Below, in pieces: positions 17,430 through 24,925 of a DNA stretch of 64,000 bases. The stretch lies in the NCBI RefSeq assembly GCF_015624485.1, contig NZ_CP061378.1, forward strand, positions 4,526,001-4,590,000. The letters run 5' to 3'. The stretch comes from Bradyrhizobium genosp. L. GTDB lineage: Bacteria; Pseudomonadota; Alphaproteobacteria; Rhizobiales; Xanthobacteraceae. The stretch's first letter is position 1. Each line of letters opens with the position of its first letter. The notes under the pieces were generated by a model that worked only from the letters and a program-made list of their open reading frames with translations, had not been told where the DNA came from and did not search any database. The position numbers and the translations under genes were made by a program.

Positions 17430-18298
17430 GCACGGCGGTTGACCAGCAGCACCGCCGCCGCACAGGCCGCCATGCCGATGATCGCGACAGTATCGAGCCG
17501 TTCGTTGAACAGCACATAGGCCATCAGCGCGGTCACCGCCGGCACCAGATAGAACAGGCTCGCGACCGAGGTCGCGGCGTGGTGGCGGATCAGCCAGTAC
17601 AGCAGTCCGATCGAGCCGATCGACAGCGCGAACACCAGCCAGGCCAGCGCCAGCACGAATTCGCTGGTCCAGTGCACGACATTGGTCTCGAACAGCCAGG
17701 CGCCGACGCCGAAGAAGATCGTGACCGCGATGTATTGCACCACATTGCCGGCGCGCCAGTCGATCTGGTTGCAGTAGCGGCGCTGATAGAGCGTGCCGAG
17801 CGTGATTGATATCAGCGAGACCACGGAGGCGAGCCAGCCCCAGCCCGCTTCGCCGGTCATCGGACGGTCGTGCAGGATCAGCGCAACGCCGGCGAGCCCG
17901 AGCACCAGCCCGCCCCATTGCAGCCGCGTGACGCGTTCCCCTAACCAACGGTTGGCGATGGTCGAGGTCAGGATCGGCTGCAGGCCCGGGATCAGCGCCG
18001 ACAGGCCGGCAGGTATCGAATGCGCGATCGCGATCGCGGTGCCGCCGAGATAGATGCCATGCACCAGGATGCCGGCAACCGCGCTGTGCAACAGTCCAAT
18101 GCGGTCCGGCCATTTCGGGCGCGCGATCGCGGCGATGACCGCCATCACCACGACCACGATCGCCATCCGGATCGCCAGATAGGTCAGCGGCTCGGCGTTG
18201 TTGATGACGTATTTGGTGCCGATGAAGCCCGTGCTCCACAGCACGACAAAGATCGCCGGCGCCAGGCGAGCGGCAGTTTCCTCGAAGCTCTTGTTCAT
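17426..18298 (-). CDS. EamA-family (DMT) transporter
   Basis: A 290-residue inner-membrane protein with about ten hydrophobic helices arranged as two EamA repeats (roughly residues 10-140 and 150-285), as in drug/metabolite exporters of the RhaT/YdcZ-like DMT superfamily. The N-terminal segment PAIFVVLWSTGFIGTKYVI and the GLQPILTSTIANRWLGERV motif are typical. Substrates in this family include amino acids and metabolites, and none can be assigned here. The gene is tail-to-tail with phrB, and the dispersed repeat begins about 80 bp upstream of its start. Confidence 0.9.
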   Translation of the reverse strand: MNKSFEETAARLAPAIFVVLWSTGFIGTKYVINNAEPLTYLAIRMAIVVVVMAVIAAIARPKWPDRIGLLHSAVAGILVHGIYLGGTAIAIAHSIPAGLSALIPGLQPILTSTIANRWLGERVTRLQWGGLVLGLAGVALILHDRPMTGEAGWGWLASVVSLISITLGTLYQRRYCNQIDWRAGNVVQYIAVTIFFGVGAWLFETNVVHWTSEFVLALAWLVFALSIGSIGLLYWLIRHHAATSVASLFYLVPAVTALMAYVLFNERLDTVAIIGMAACAAAVLLVNRRA

Positions 18299-18375
18299 TG
18301 CCGGCCGTCATTGCCTGAAGATGAGGCAGCCGGCAATTGGGAAGTTTTTGCGAGGCGGCTGCATTTTGCACGGTG

Positions 18376-18903
18376 TCATCACCGCGCATGCGGGTGATCC
18401 AGTATTCCAGAGACAGTCGTGCTTGAGCCGATGGGCCGCGGCGTACTGGGTCGCCCGGTTAAACCGGGCGATGACAGGTGTGGATGAGGATACAGCTTCG
18501 CCATCTCGCGACATGATTTGCCCGAGCTTTGCTTGTCGTTCCGCCCTCTCGCTTTGTAGAGGGCGCAGGGAAAGCCGGGTGCCGATTGCACCCATGGGTC
18601 CCGTGCAACAAAAAGCACGGGAGTAGGACCACAGGTGTAACCGGGAACAACCCGGCTTTCCCTGCGCGATGGGTTACGGCTTATACGTGCTCGCCCCGGC
18701 GAGACTGGGCTTTTGTGTCACCGCGCTCGACAAGACGCTTACGCGCCTTGCGAGGGACATCTGCCACTAGGACGTCAGGCCTGCACGATTTCGCCGTCCG
18801 CTTTGCGCGCGCTTCGTCTTTCGCGCGCTCGGCGTCCACCGCATCTCACCGCAACACTAATGACGACCGCGAAGCGCCCCTCGATCGGGTGAGACGGCAA
18901 CAT
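18376..18903. repeat. Dispersed repeat of about 530 bp, copy 1
   Basis: This stretch aligns end to end with 57289-57815. The left part carries the CCAGTATTCCAGAGAC and GGCCGCGGCGTACTGGGTCG segments and a short GCCCGGTTAAACCGGGC palindrome. The centre (18543-18724) is nearly identical between copies, with one substitution seen by eye. After it comes a variable stretch (about 18725-18765), then another conserved right part (CGTCAGGCCTGCACGATTTC to CCCCTCGATCGGGTGAGACGG). Several short readings cross it, but they change frame relative to conserved structure and I treat them as spurious. It fills the gap between the EamA gene and the HTH/YkgJ gene. Confidence 0.9.
18563..18667. other. RNA-like structured core of the dispersed repeat, copy 1
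   Basis: A perfect 18-bp inverted repeat (18563-18580 with 18650-18667) encloses two local hairpins: GGGTGC/GCACCC (18577-18593) and TCCCGTGC/GCACGGGA with an AACAAAAA loop (18599-18622). Just upstream, GCCCTCT/AGAGGGC forms another hairpin (18543-18564). The hairpin at 18577 competes with the last 4 bp of the long stem. The layout resembles a folded RNA or a transposition end structure. Whether it is transcribed, and from which strand, is unknown. Confidence 0.5.
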
Positions 18904-19261
18904 TAGACATCTGAGTTGGGGTCTGCGTCAAGAGAAAATTCGGAAATTAAGAATATACTCCGGAGCGCATGAATCTGACGCATTGCCCGCCGCATCGGAA
19001 TGGCGAATCGCGATCCAATCTCGGCGCAACATCACCGGTACGAAAATGCCGCGCCGATTTATTGCATCGATCACGGCGATTTGTCTTCAACGATGCCATG
19101 CAGATTTACCCGGCGCGACGTCCCGATCGCGCGGATAGTCTCGCGCGACGCGGCGGTCGACTCAGGACTCGGCAGCGACGATTTTGAGAAACTGGCGCCC
19201 CGGCGATCCGCCGCTGGCGCTCACCAAAGCCAGGCACAACAAAAGCCGGTCAAGAAGAACA
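18904..19261. other. Intergenic region upstream of the HTH/YkgJ gene, no gene seen
   Basis: The first 60 bp are AT-rich (AAAATTCGGAAATTAAGAATATAC) and may hold the promoter of the rightward gene at 19262. A 72-residue reading from 18969 is basic and low in hydrophobics, with no family likeness; I do not call it. Nothing else is supported. Confidence 0.45.
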
Positions 19262-20089
19262 ATGGATCAAGTGGCATTGGTCGTGGTGCGCGCTGTCGAG
19301 AGCGGCGCGACAACGACAAGAAGCGTTATCGATGCGACCGGGCTGTCGCGCCTCAAGGTCGAGCGCGCGTTGGGCGCGCTGGAGAAGCAGAAGCTGCTCT
19401 TCCGCCGGCAAAACGGCGTGTGGGCCCTCGGCATTCCCGTAACGCCGACGGTACGGCAGTGTGGGACATGCACACTGTGCTGCAAGGTGCTCGAAATCAC
19501 CGATCTCGATAAGCCGGTCAACACCGCCTGCAAACACATTCTGACCGGCGGCGGGTGCGAGATCTACGACCACCGGCCGGGTCAATGCCGGGGATTTAGC
19601 TGCGCCTGGCTGCAAGGCCATCTCGACGACGACTGGTTTCCCGAGACGGCCGGCATGGTTCCGCATTATGGCCTCGACGCGTTGAACATTCAGGTCGACC
19701 TCGACAACCCCAACCGCTGGCGAGAGGAACCCTATTTCAGCAGGCTCTCCGAATTGTCGCTCAAGGGACTCAGGGTCAGCGAGGGACGTCCCTTCGCCAC
19801 CCTCGTCATCGTCGGCGACGACAGATATTTGCTGCTTGGCCGCACCATCGTCCCCGATCCCACGCTGTTCGGCACCGCCTTCGTTGCGATCACCCGGGAC
19901 ACGTTTCGCTACTGGAAGGCCCGCTCGCTGGAGCATCTGCAGCGGCTGAACGAGCGCGTGATGGAGATCCAGCGCATCCAGCAGGAATTCGGCTCCTGCG
20001 CGATCCCCGACGACGACGATCCTCACCCGCCCTATCGGCCGGCCCTGCTCGCATTGTCGCGGGAGATGGGTGCCTTGCCGACAGCTTAG
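19262..20089 (+). CDS. Winged-helix domain fused to a YkgJ-type cysteine-cluster domain
   Basis: A 275-residue protein starting at the ATG at 19262; an upstream in-frame start adds 26 basic residues with no ribosome site. Residues about 5-60 look like a winged helix (TRSVIDATGLSRLKVERALGALEKQKLL, then a wing with VWALG). Residues about 68-125 carry the YkgJ/CxxCxxCC pattern: CGTCTLCCKVLE, a later C-K-H, GGGCEIYDHRPGQCRGFSC. YkgJ-type domains are thought to bind Zn or an Fe-S cluster. The C-terminal part (about 130-275) is unassigned. A metal- or redox-sensing DNA-binding role is inference. The protein is cytosolic and monocistronic. Confidence 0.75.
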   Translation: MDQVALVVVRAVESGATTTRSVIDATGLSRLKVERALGALEKQKLLFRRQNGVWALGIPVTPTVRQCGTCTLCCKVLEITDLDKPVNTACKHILTGGGCEIYDHRPGQCRGFSCAWLQGHLDDDWFPETAGMVPHYGLDALNIQVDLDNPNRWREEPYFSRLSELSLKGLRVSEGRPFATLVIVGDDRYLLLGRTIVPDPTLFGTAFVAITRDTFRYWKARSLEHLQRLNERVMEIQRIQQEFGSCAIPDDDDPHPPYRPALLALSREMGALPTA

Positions 20090-20147
20090 GCGTCGTCGAT
20101 CTCGCCACGCCGCCTGTTCGTGGACATCGTCGCGGCGGTGCCGCGCA

Positions 20148-21281
20148 CTAACCGACCGCGAACCGCGCCAGCGCCGCGCGATCGATCTCGATGCCGAGAC
20201 CGGGTCCGTCCGGCACGCGCACCAGGCCGCCGGCGTGCTCGATCGGCTGGCGCAGCACAGCCTGGCGGATCGGGTGCTCGGTGCGGTCGAACTCCAGGAT
20301 CGGTGCTGCCGGTGCAAGCGACGGCGGCGTGTGCGGCGGCAGCACCGCGAGCCAATGCAGCGAGGCCGCGATCGCGATGCCGGTGCCCCAGACATGTGGA
20401 TTGATGCGGACGCCGAAGGCCTCCGCCATGTCGGCGATCTTCTTGCATTCGCTGAGGCCGCCGGTGGCGCAGATGTCGGGCTGAATGATGTCGATCGCGC
20501 GCGATGCCAGCAGGTCGCGGAATCCCAGGCGCGTATACTCGCATTCACCACCGGCGATCGGGATGGTCAGCGCCGCGCGAACCGCGCGATAGCCGGCGAC
20601 ATCCTCCGGCGGCACCGGCTCCTCGAACCAGCCGATGTCATGCGGCTCGATCATCCGGCCGAGACGGATGGCGGCGACCGCATCATAGGCGTGATTGGCG
20701 TCGACCATCAGCGCGACGTCGGGCCCGATCGCAGCACGCACCGCCGCCGTCACCGCGGCATCCTCCGTGATGCCGAAGCCGACCTTGAGCTTCACCGCCC
20801 GGAACCCTTCCGCGACATAGCCTGCCGCCTCCTCCGGGAGATAGCGCAGCGGATCGCCTGACTTCCGCCGGTACAGCCCGGTCGCATAGGCCTGCACCTC
20901 GGTCCGCTCGGCGCCCCCGAGCAACCGGTGCACCGGCACGCCAAAATGCTTGCCCTTGAGGTCCCACAGCGCGATGTCGATGCCGCTCAGGCCCTCGATC
21001 ACGACGCCCTTCTGGCCGTGATCGCGCAGCCGGCTGTAGACCTGCCGCCAGATCACGTCGGTGCGCAGCGGATCCTCGCCGATCAGCCAGGGCGCGATGC
21101 CGTCGACCACCGTGGCCGTGATCCGTGCAGGCCCGTAACACTCGCCCCACCCGACCAGCCCGTCCGATGTCTCGATCTCGACCAGCATCGCCGTGCGCGT
21201 GTCATACCAGGCCCGCGAATAGGCAAAGGGCTGCGACAGCTTCGCTTCGAGAATGTGGGTGCGAATGGCCTTGATGGTCAT
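20148..21281 (-). CDS. Mandelate racemase/muconate lactonizing enzyme family protein (enolase superfamily)
   Basis: A 377-residue enzyme with the N-terminal capping domain (about 1-125) and a C-terminal TIM-like barrel. The general-base pair K164-x-K166 lies in AVKLKVG, the metal ligands are Asp194 (VDANHAYD), Glu220 (WFEEPVPPED) and Glu246 (GGECEYT), and His296 (NPHVWGTG) is the barrel-end base. Members abstract a proton alpha to a carboxylate, acting as sugar-acid dehydratases, racemases or cycloisomerases. The HVWGT form of the last motif recalls the glucarate/cis-3-hydroxyproline dehydratase-like subgroups, but the substrate is not decidable. No transporter or sugar regulator is adjacent. 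Confidence 0.9.
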   Translation of the reverse strand: MTIKAIRTHILEAKLSQPFAYSRAWYDTRTAMLVEIETSDGLVGWGECYGPARITATVVDGIAPWLIGEDPLRTDVIWRQVYSRLRDHGQKGVVIEGLSGIDIALWDLKGKHFGVPVHRLLGGAERTEVQAYATGLYRRKSGDPLRYLPEEAAGYVAEGFRAVKLKVGFGITEDAAVTAAVRAAIGPDVALMVDANHAYDAVAAIRLGRMIEPHDIGWFEEPVPPEDVAGYRAVRAALTIPIAGGECEYTRLGFRDLLASRAIDIIQPDICATGGLSECKKIADMAEAFGVRINPHVWGTGIAIAASLHWLAVLPPHTPPSLAPAAPILEFDRTEHPIRQAVLRQPIEHAGGLVRVPDGPGLGIEIDRAALARFAVG

Positions 21282-21404
21282 CTTGTCGTTCCGCCCTGCC
21301 TGAGATCGTTGATCGCAAGTTCTTTATTCTCAAAGTGGCTTCATTCCGTCGCGAAGCTCAAACCAAAACCGGGAGGGATCAACATTTCGCGACGAACCGG
21401 ATTA

Positions 21405-21429
21405 GGAACAGCCGCTCGGACCAAACGTT
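21405..21429 (+). promoter_or_regulatory. EcfG-type general stress promoter
   Basis: GGAAC (21405-21409), a 16-nt spacer and CGTT (21426-21429) match the consensus of the alphaproteobacterial general-stress sigma factor EcfG (GGAAC-N16/17-CGTT). It lies 70 bp upstream of the ATG at 21500, so it should drive the two small genes that follow. Confidence 0.7.
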
Positions 21430-21499
21430 TTCAGCATGTCAGGCCGGAGCATATGCGAGCGGCCCGGCGTTAAGAAGGATACCCCAACAAGGATATACG

Positions 21500-21724
21500 A
21501 TGGCTTATGGGTTGTTCGATCGCGACAAGCAAATCGACCACGCCTTTCCAACCGAGAAAGCGGCGTGGGAGCACGCGCTGACATCCGGGCTCGTGCTCGA
21601 CGTTCCCGTCGCCGACGAGGCGTCGGGCCAGGTGCTGCCTGCGGGCTACCACATGAAGCAGATTTCGGGCGCCGACGAAGAGGTGATCGCTCCGCGTCCG
21701 GCGACACGCCACAATTCGGGATGA
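21500..21724 (+). CDS. Small conserved-looking stress protein, 74 aa
   Basis: A 74-residue soluble protein that opens MAYGLFDRDKQIDHAFPT. It looks like a single small alpha/beta domain with a polar C-terminal tail. I do not recognise a named family. The ATG at 21500 follows an AAGGA site at 8 nt and is preferred to an upstream in-frame ATG at 21335, because the EcfG promoter sits between the two. The next gene begins 5 nt after its stop, which implies one transcript. The promoter suggests induction by stationary phase, desiccation or osmotic stress; this is inference. Confidence 0.75.
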   Translation: MAYGLFDRDKQIDHAFPTEKAAWEHALTSGLVLDVPVADEASGQVLPAGYHMKQISGADEEVIAPRPATRHNSG

Positions 21725-21728
21725 AGGC

Positions 21729-21956
21729 ATGGTTGAGACTGGAAAGATCTTTCACGTGCGCTGCGTCGACAATACCCTGCAGCGAGACAAGCTCTCGGTG
21801 GGCCACGTCTATGAGGTGACGAAGGATCTCCCGCGTGACGGCTATTACGAGCTTGGTGGACTCGGCCGCTTCAGCCGGGCCAGGTTCGAGATCGTGCATC
21901 CGACATCGGCCAACGATGACATCAGGGCACGGCAGGTTTATCGATCCAGTAGATGA
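21729..21956 (+). CDS. Small hypothetical protein, 75 aa, second gene of the stress pair
   Basis: This protein reads as a small beta-rich domain (KIFHVRCVDNT, LSVGHVYEVTKDL, GYYELGGLGRFSRARFEIV), reminiscent of small barrel folds, though no family is recognised. The ATG follows GAAGG and starts 5 nt behind the previous stop, so it is probably cotranscribed and coupled with the 74-residue gene. It converges on the leftward small membrane-protein pair, with 24 bp between stop codons. Confidence 0.72.
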   Translation: MVETGKIFHVRCVDNTLQRDKLSVGHVYEVTKDLPRDGYYELGGLGRFSRARFEIVHPTSANDDIRARQVYRSSR

Positions 21957-21980
21957 ACGCGTGCGACAGGCGCGAGCAGT

Positions 21981-22193
21981 TCAGCGGCGCGCCAGGATCA
22001 CGCCGAGCAGGAATGCGATGCCAAGCGCCGGCAGTGGCGCTTGGCGCGCGAACGCACGGACATGCTCCCTGAGCGGCATCGGCTGCGCAGCTTGATTGAG
22101 TTCATTTCGCAATTGATCCGACATGACCTGGATTGCCTGTGAAGCGCGCGCGATCCGCGCCTCGTCGCGGCCGACGGCCACCTGCCCGGCCAT
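21981..22193 (-). CDS. Small tail-anchored protein, 70 aa
   Basis: The N-terminal 40 residues are helical and polar (EARIARASQAIQVMSDQLRNELNQ), and the C-terminal segment (about 52-68: APLPALGIAFLLGVILA) is a membrane helix ending in two arginines. This topology recalls ElaB/DUF883-type stress proteins that tether something to the inner membrane, but I cannot confirm membership. It starts 4 nt after the stop of the 39-residue membrane gene at 22198, so the two form a two-gene unit. Confidence 0.68.
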   Translation of the reverse strand: MAGQVAVGRDEARIARASQAIQVMSDQLRNELNQAAQPMPLREHVRAFARQAPLPALGIAFLLGVILARR

Positions 22194-22197
22194 CGCG

Positions 22198-22317
22198 CTA
22201 TCCGCCGCTCAGATGGTAGGCTGCGGCGAACAAGACGAGCCCGCTGACCAGCAAGGCCGATGCGGCGCCGGCGACGCTGCGCGCCAATTCCGCTTTCGAA
22301 AGGTTGGATCTCGACAT
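22198..22317 (-). CDS. 39-residue single-pass membrane protein
   Basis: A short reading from the ATG at 22317 to a TAG at 22198 encodes MSRSNLSKAELA, a hydrophobic helix (about residues 14-35: VAGAASALLVSGLVLFAAAYH) and SGG. A strong ribosome site (GGGAGG, 5 nt from the ATG) supports translation. The 4-nt gap to the 70-residue gene indicates coupling. This gene is too short for ordinary gene finders. A weaker EcfG-like site (22398-22422) lies about 80 bp upstream. Function unknown; it may partner the 70-residue protein in the membrane. Confidence 0.68.
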   Translation of the reverse strand: MSRSNLSKAELARSVAGAASALLVSGLVLFAAAYHLSGG

Positions 22318-22397
22318 CGTGGCCTCCCGTGCGCGCGAGCCGGCGCGCTGTGGCGGCCTCGCTCGCTAACGGTGGGACATTCGCATCATGCCGGTGC

Positions 22398-22422
22398 AAC
22401 CGTTTGGGTCGGAGTTGGTTCC
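22398..22422 (-). promoter_or_regulatory. Weak EcfG-like promoter for the small membrane-protein pair
   Basis: Reading leftward, GGAAC (22422-22418), a 16-nt spacer and GGTT (22401-22398) match the stress-promoter consensus except for the first base of the -10 (G for C). Its position about 80 bp upstream of the 39-residue gene is suitable. Confidence 0.3.
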
Positions 22423-22529
22423 AATGCGGACACGGCGGTGCTTCGCATGGACCGGTTTCCGAGTGCGGGCGTTGGATCAGGCCGCGGCGACGGCGTAAGC
22501 TCACCGCCGGCATGAGAATCGGAGACGCG

Positions 22530-24797
22530 ATGGTGATCCGCTGGGGGCGGCTGCAACCGATCATGTGGGCGGCGATCATCCTGTTCGCGACCGTGACGGC
22601 TGCGGATGCGGAAGGCGACAAAGCGGCCAGGCCGTCCGAGTTCATCCTGCTCGCCCAGATCGCGCTCCTGATTGCGGTGGGGCGCGGACTCGGCGAACTG
22701 ATGCAGCGGATCGGCCAGCCCTCCGTGATCGGCGAGTTGCTCGGCGGCCTGCTGCTCGGCCCTTCCCTGTTCGGCTGGCTGTGGCCGTCAGCGCATGCCT
22801 TGGTCTTTCCGGCGTCCGGCGAGCAGAAGGCGCTGGTCGACGGCATCGCACAGTTCGGCATCCTGCTGCTGTTGTTGTTGACGGGCATGGAGACCGACCT
22901 CAAGCTGGTGCGCAAGGTCGGCCGCGCCGCGGCGACGATCTCGGTCGCAGGCATTGCGGTGCCATTCGCCTGCGGCTTCGCGCTCGGCGAATTCCTGCCG
23001 CAGAGCCTGCTGCCGCATCCGGAAGAGCGGCTGATCGCTTCCCTGTTCCTCGGCACCGCGCTCTCGATTTCCTCGGTGAAGATCGTCGCCGTCGTGGTCC
23101 GCGAGATGAACTTCATGCGCCGCAATGTCGGCCAGATCATCGTGGCCTCCGCGATCATCGACGACACTATCGGCTGGATCATCATCGCCGTCATCTTCAG
23201 CCTTGCCTCGCGCGGCACGCTCGATCTCGCCTCGATCGCGCAGGCGCTGTTCGGCACGTTGGCCTTCCTCGCCATCAGCTTCACGATCGGCCGGCGGCTC
23301 ACGTTCCGGCTGATCCGCTGGGCCAACGACAATCTGGTGAGCTCGGCGGCGGTCATCACCGTGATCCTGCTGTTGATGAGCGTGATGGCGATGATCACGC
23401 ATCTGATCGGCGTCCACACCGTGCTCGGTGCCTTCGTCGCCGGCGTGCTGGTCGGGGAATCCCCGATCCTGACCCGGCAGATCGACGAGCGGCTGCGCGG
23501 ACTGATCTCGAGCCTGTTCATGCCGGTGTTCTTCGGCCTCGCCGGCCTGACCGCCGACCTCACCGTGCTGAAGGATCCGGCGCTGCTGGCGCTCACCGCC
23601 GCGCTGGTGCTGATCGCGAGCATCGGAAAGTTCGGCGGCGCCTTTGTCGGCGGCGCGCTCGGCGGGCTGACGCGGCAGGAATCCTATGCGCTCGCCAGCG
23701 GCATGAATGCGCGCGGCTCGACCGAGGTGATCATCGCCACCATCGGCCTGTCGATGGGCGTGCTGAGCCAGACCATGTTCTCGATGATCGTGACCATGGC
23801 GATCCTGACCACGATGGCGATGCCGCCGATGCTGCGCGCAGCGCTTGCGAGACTGCCGCTCGGTCCGGACGAGAAAGAGCGGCTGGAGCGCGAGGAATAC
23901 GAGCAGCGCGGCTTCGTCGCCAATCTGGAGCGGCTGTTGCTCGCGGTCGACGAAAGCACCAATGCAAAATTCGCTGCGCATCTCGCCGGGCTGATTGCGG
24001 GCGGCCGCGGCCTGCCGATCACGGTGCTGCATGTCGGCCGGCAGGCCAAGCTTGCCGAGAAGCAGCGCAGCGACGAGGAAAGCCCCGAGGCCGCCGTCAT
24101 CAACGCGGCCAAGGCCAGCGCCGAGGCCGATGCCGAAGGCGGCAACGGCACCGTCGACGTCATCAGCCGCGCCCGCGACACGACTGCGGCCGAGGCAATC
24201 GCCGAGGAAGCCAGGAAGGGTTTCGATCTGCTCGTCGTCGGCATGGACAAGGTCACGGGCTATGATGGCGGTTTCGATCGGCGGATCGACGACGTGACGT
24301 CCGGCTTCGACGGCCCGCTGGCGATCGCCGCCGCCAAGGCCGCGCATCTGAAGGAGCCGACGGCGAATGCGCGGAAAATCCTGGTGCCGGTCTCGGGCAG
24401 CAATGTCTCACGGCGCGGCGCCGAGGTCGCGATCGCGCTGTCGCGTTTGAGCGCCGAGCCGCTGCAGGTGGTCTATGTCTCGACCACCCGTGACAAGGGC
24501 GCGCGCCGCAGCAGTCCCAGCATGTCGCTGGCGCGCGAGGAAGCGATTTTGAAGGACATCGCGGCGACCGCAGCGCGCTACGACGTCAATGTGGCGACGA
24601 CCCTGCGCGTCAATACCGCGCCGGAGGCTGCCATCCTGCAGGAGATCGCATCGAGCAGCGCCGACCTCGTCGTGCTCGGCGTCGACCGCATCCAGGGCGA
24701 CAGCCTGAATTTCGGCAGCGTCGCCGCCGCCGTGCTCGGCAAGTCGAAGGCGTCGGTGCTGCTGGTGTCGGATGGGGAAGTCAGGCCGAAGGACTGA
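22530..24797 (+). CDS. CPA2-family cation:proton antiporter with two C-terminal universal-stress (Usp) domains
   Basis: A 755-residue protein. The first 425 or so residues hold 12-13 membrane helices of a KefB/NhaS3-like Na+/H+ exchanger fold (GQPSVIGELLGGLLLGPSLFG, GMETDLKLVRKVG, the paired acidic IIDDTIGWI near helix 5, GMNARGSTEVIIATIG). Then come two Usp-like domains: one from about 455 (RLLLAVDESTNAKFAAHLA) and one from about 610 (KILVPVSGSNVSRRGAEVA) that ends with an ATP-binding-like G-x2-G-x9-GS pattern (GVDRIQGDSLNFGS). The ATG at 22530 follows GGAGA at 7 nt; 22512 is an alternative. Usp domains probably gate transport by nucleotide or stress signals. The substrate, Na+ or K+, is not decidable. 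Confidence 0.9.
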   Translation: MVIRWGRLQPIMWAAIILFATVTAADAEGDKAARPSEFILLAQIALLIAVGRGLGELMQRIGQPSVIGELLGGLLLGPSLFGWLWPSAHALVFPASGEQKALVDGIAQFGILLLLLLTGMETDLKLVRKVGRAAATISVAGIAVPFACGFALGEFLPQSLLPHPEERLIASLFLGTALSISSVKIVAVVVREMNFMRRNVGQIIVASAIIDDTIGWIIIAVIFSLASRGTLDLASIAQALFGTLAFLAISFTIGRRLTFRLIRWANDNLVSSAAVITVILLLMSVMAMITHLIGVHTVLGAFVAGVLVGESPILTRQIDERLRGLISSLFMPVFFGLAGLTADLTVLKDPALLALTAALVLIASIGKFGGAFVGGALGGLTRQESYALASGMNARGSTEVIIATIGLSMGVLSQTMFSMIVTMAILTTMAMPPMLRAALARLPLGPDEKERLEREEYEQRGFVANLERLLLAVDESTNAKFAAHLAGLIAGGRGLPITVLHVGRQAKLAEKQRSDEESPEAAVINAAKASAEADAEGGNGTVDVISRARDTTAAEAIAEEARKGFDLLVVGMDKVTGYDGGFDRRIDDVTSGFDGPLAIAAAKAAHLKEPTANARKILVPVSGSNVSRRGAEVAIALSRLSAEPLQVVYVSTTRDKGARRSSPSMSLAREEAILKDIAATAARYDVNVATTLRVNTAPEAAILQEIASSSADLVVLGVDRIQGDSLNFGSVAAAVLGKSKASVLLVSDGEVRPKD

Positions 24798-24810
24798 GGC
24801 TCCGCTTATG

Positions 24811-24899
24811 CCGTCATGCCCGGCCTTGTGCCGGGCATCCACGTCTTTTCTCGCGGATGCTGAAGACGTGGATGGCCGGGACGAGCCCGGCCATGACGG
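24811..24899. repeat. Dispersed palindromic repeat (CGTCATGCCCGGC type)
   Basis: An imperfect long palindrome in which CGTCATGCCCGGC and CACGTCTT on the left are mirrored by AAGACGTG and GGCCATGACGG on the right. It fills the gap between the antiporter gene and the convergent gene at 24926, where it may also end transcription. Confidence 0.75.
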
Positions 24900-24925
24900 A
24901 TAGAGAGAACTGGAGCGTCTTCGCC

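Noticed and set aside
15270..18389. A 1039-codon open reading frame on the minus strand
   Set aside because: It runs antisense across the peroxiredoxin and photolyase genes, and ends in the reading frame shifted from the EamA gene. Its residues (Arg/Gly/Ala/His rich) have no domain pattern; it results from the high GC content.
18529..18906. A 125-residue reading in repeat copy 1, with a similar one at 57440-57805
   Set aside because: The two readings share sequence only because the DNA repeat is shared; the frame is not preserved across the replaced module and the composition is unlike neighbours.
18969..19187. A 72-residue basic reading upstream of the HTH/YkgJ gene
   Set aside because: Very Arg-rich, no ribosome site and no domain; probably chance.
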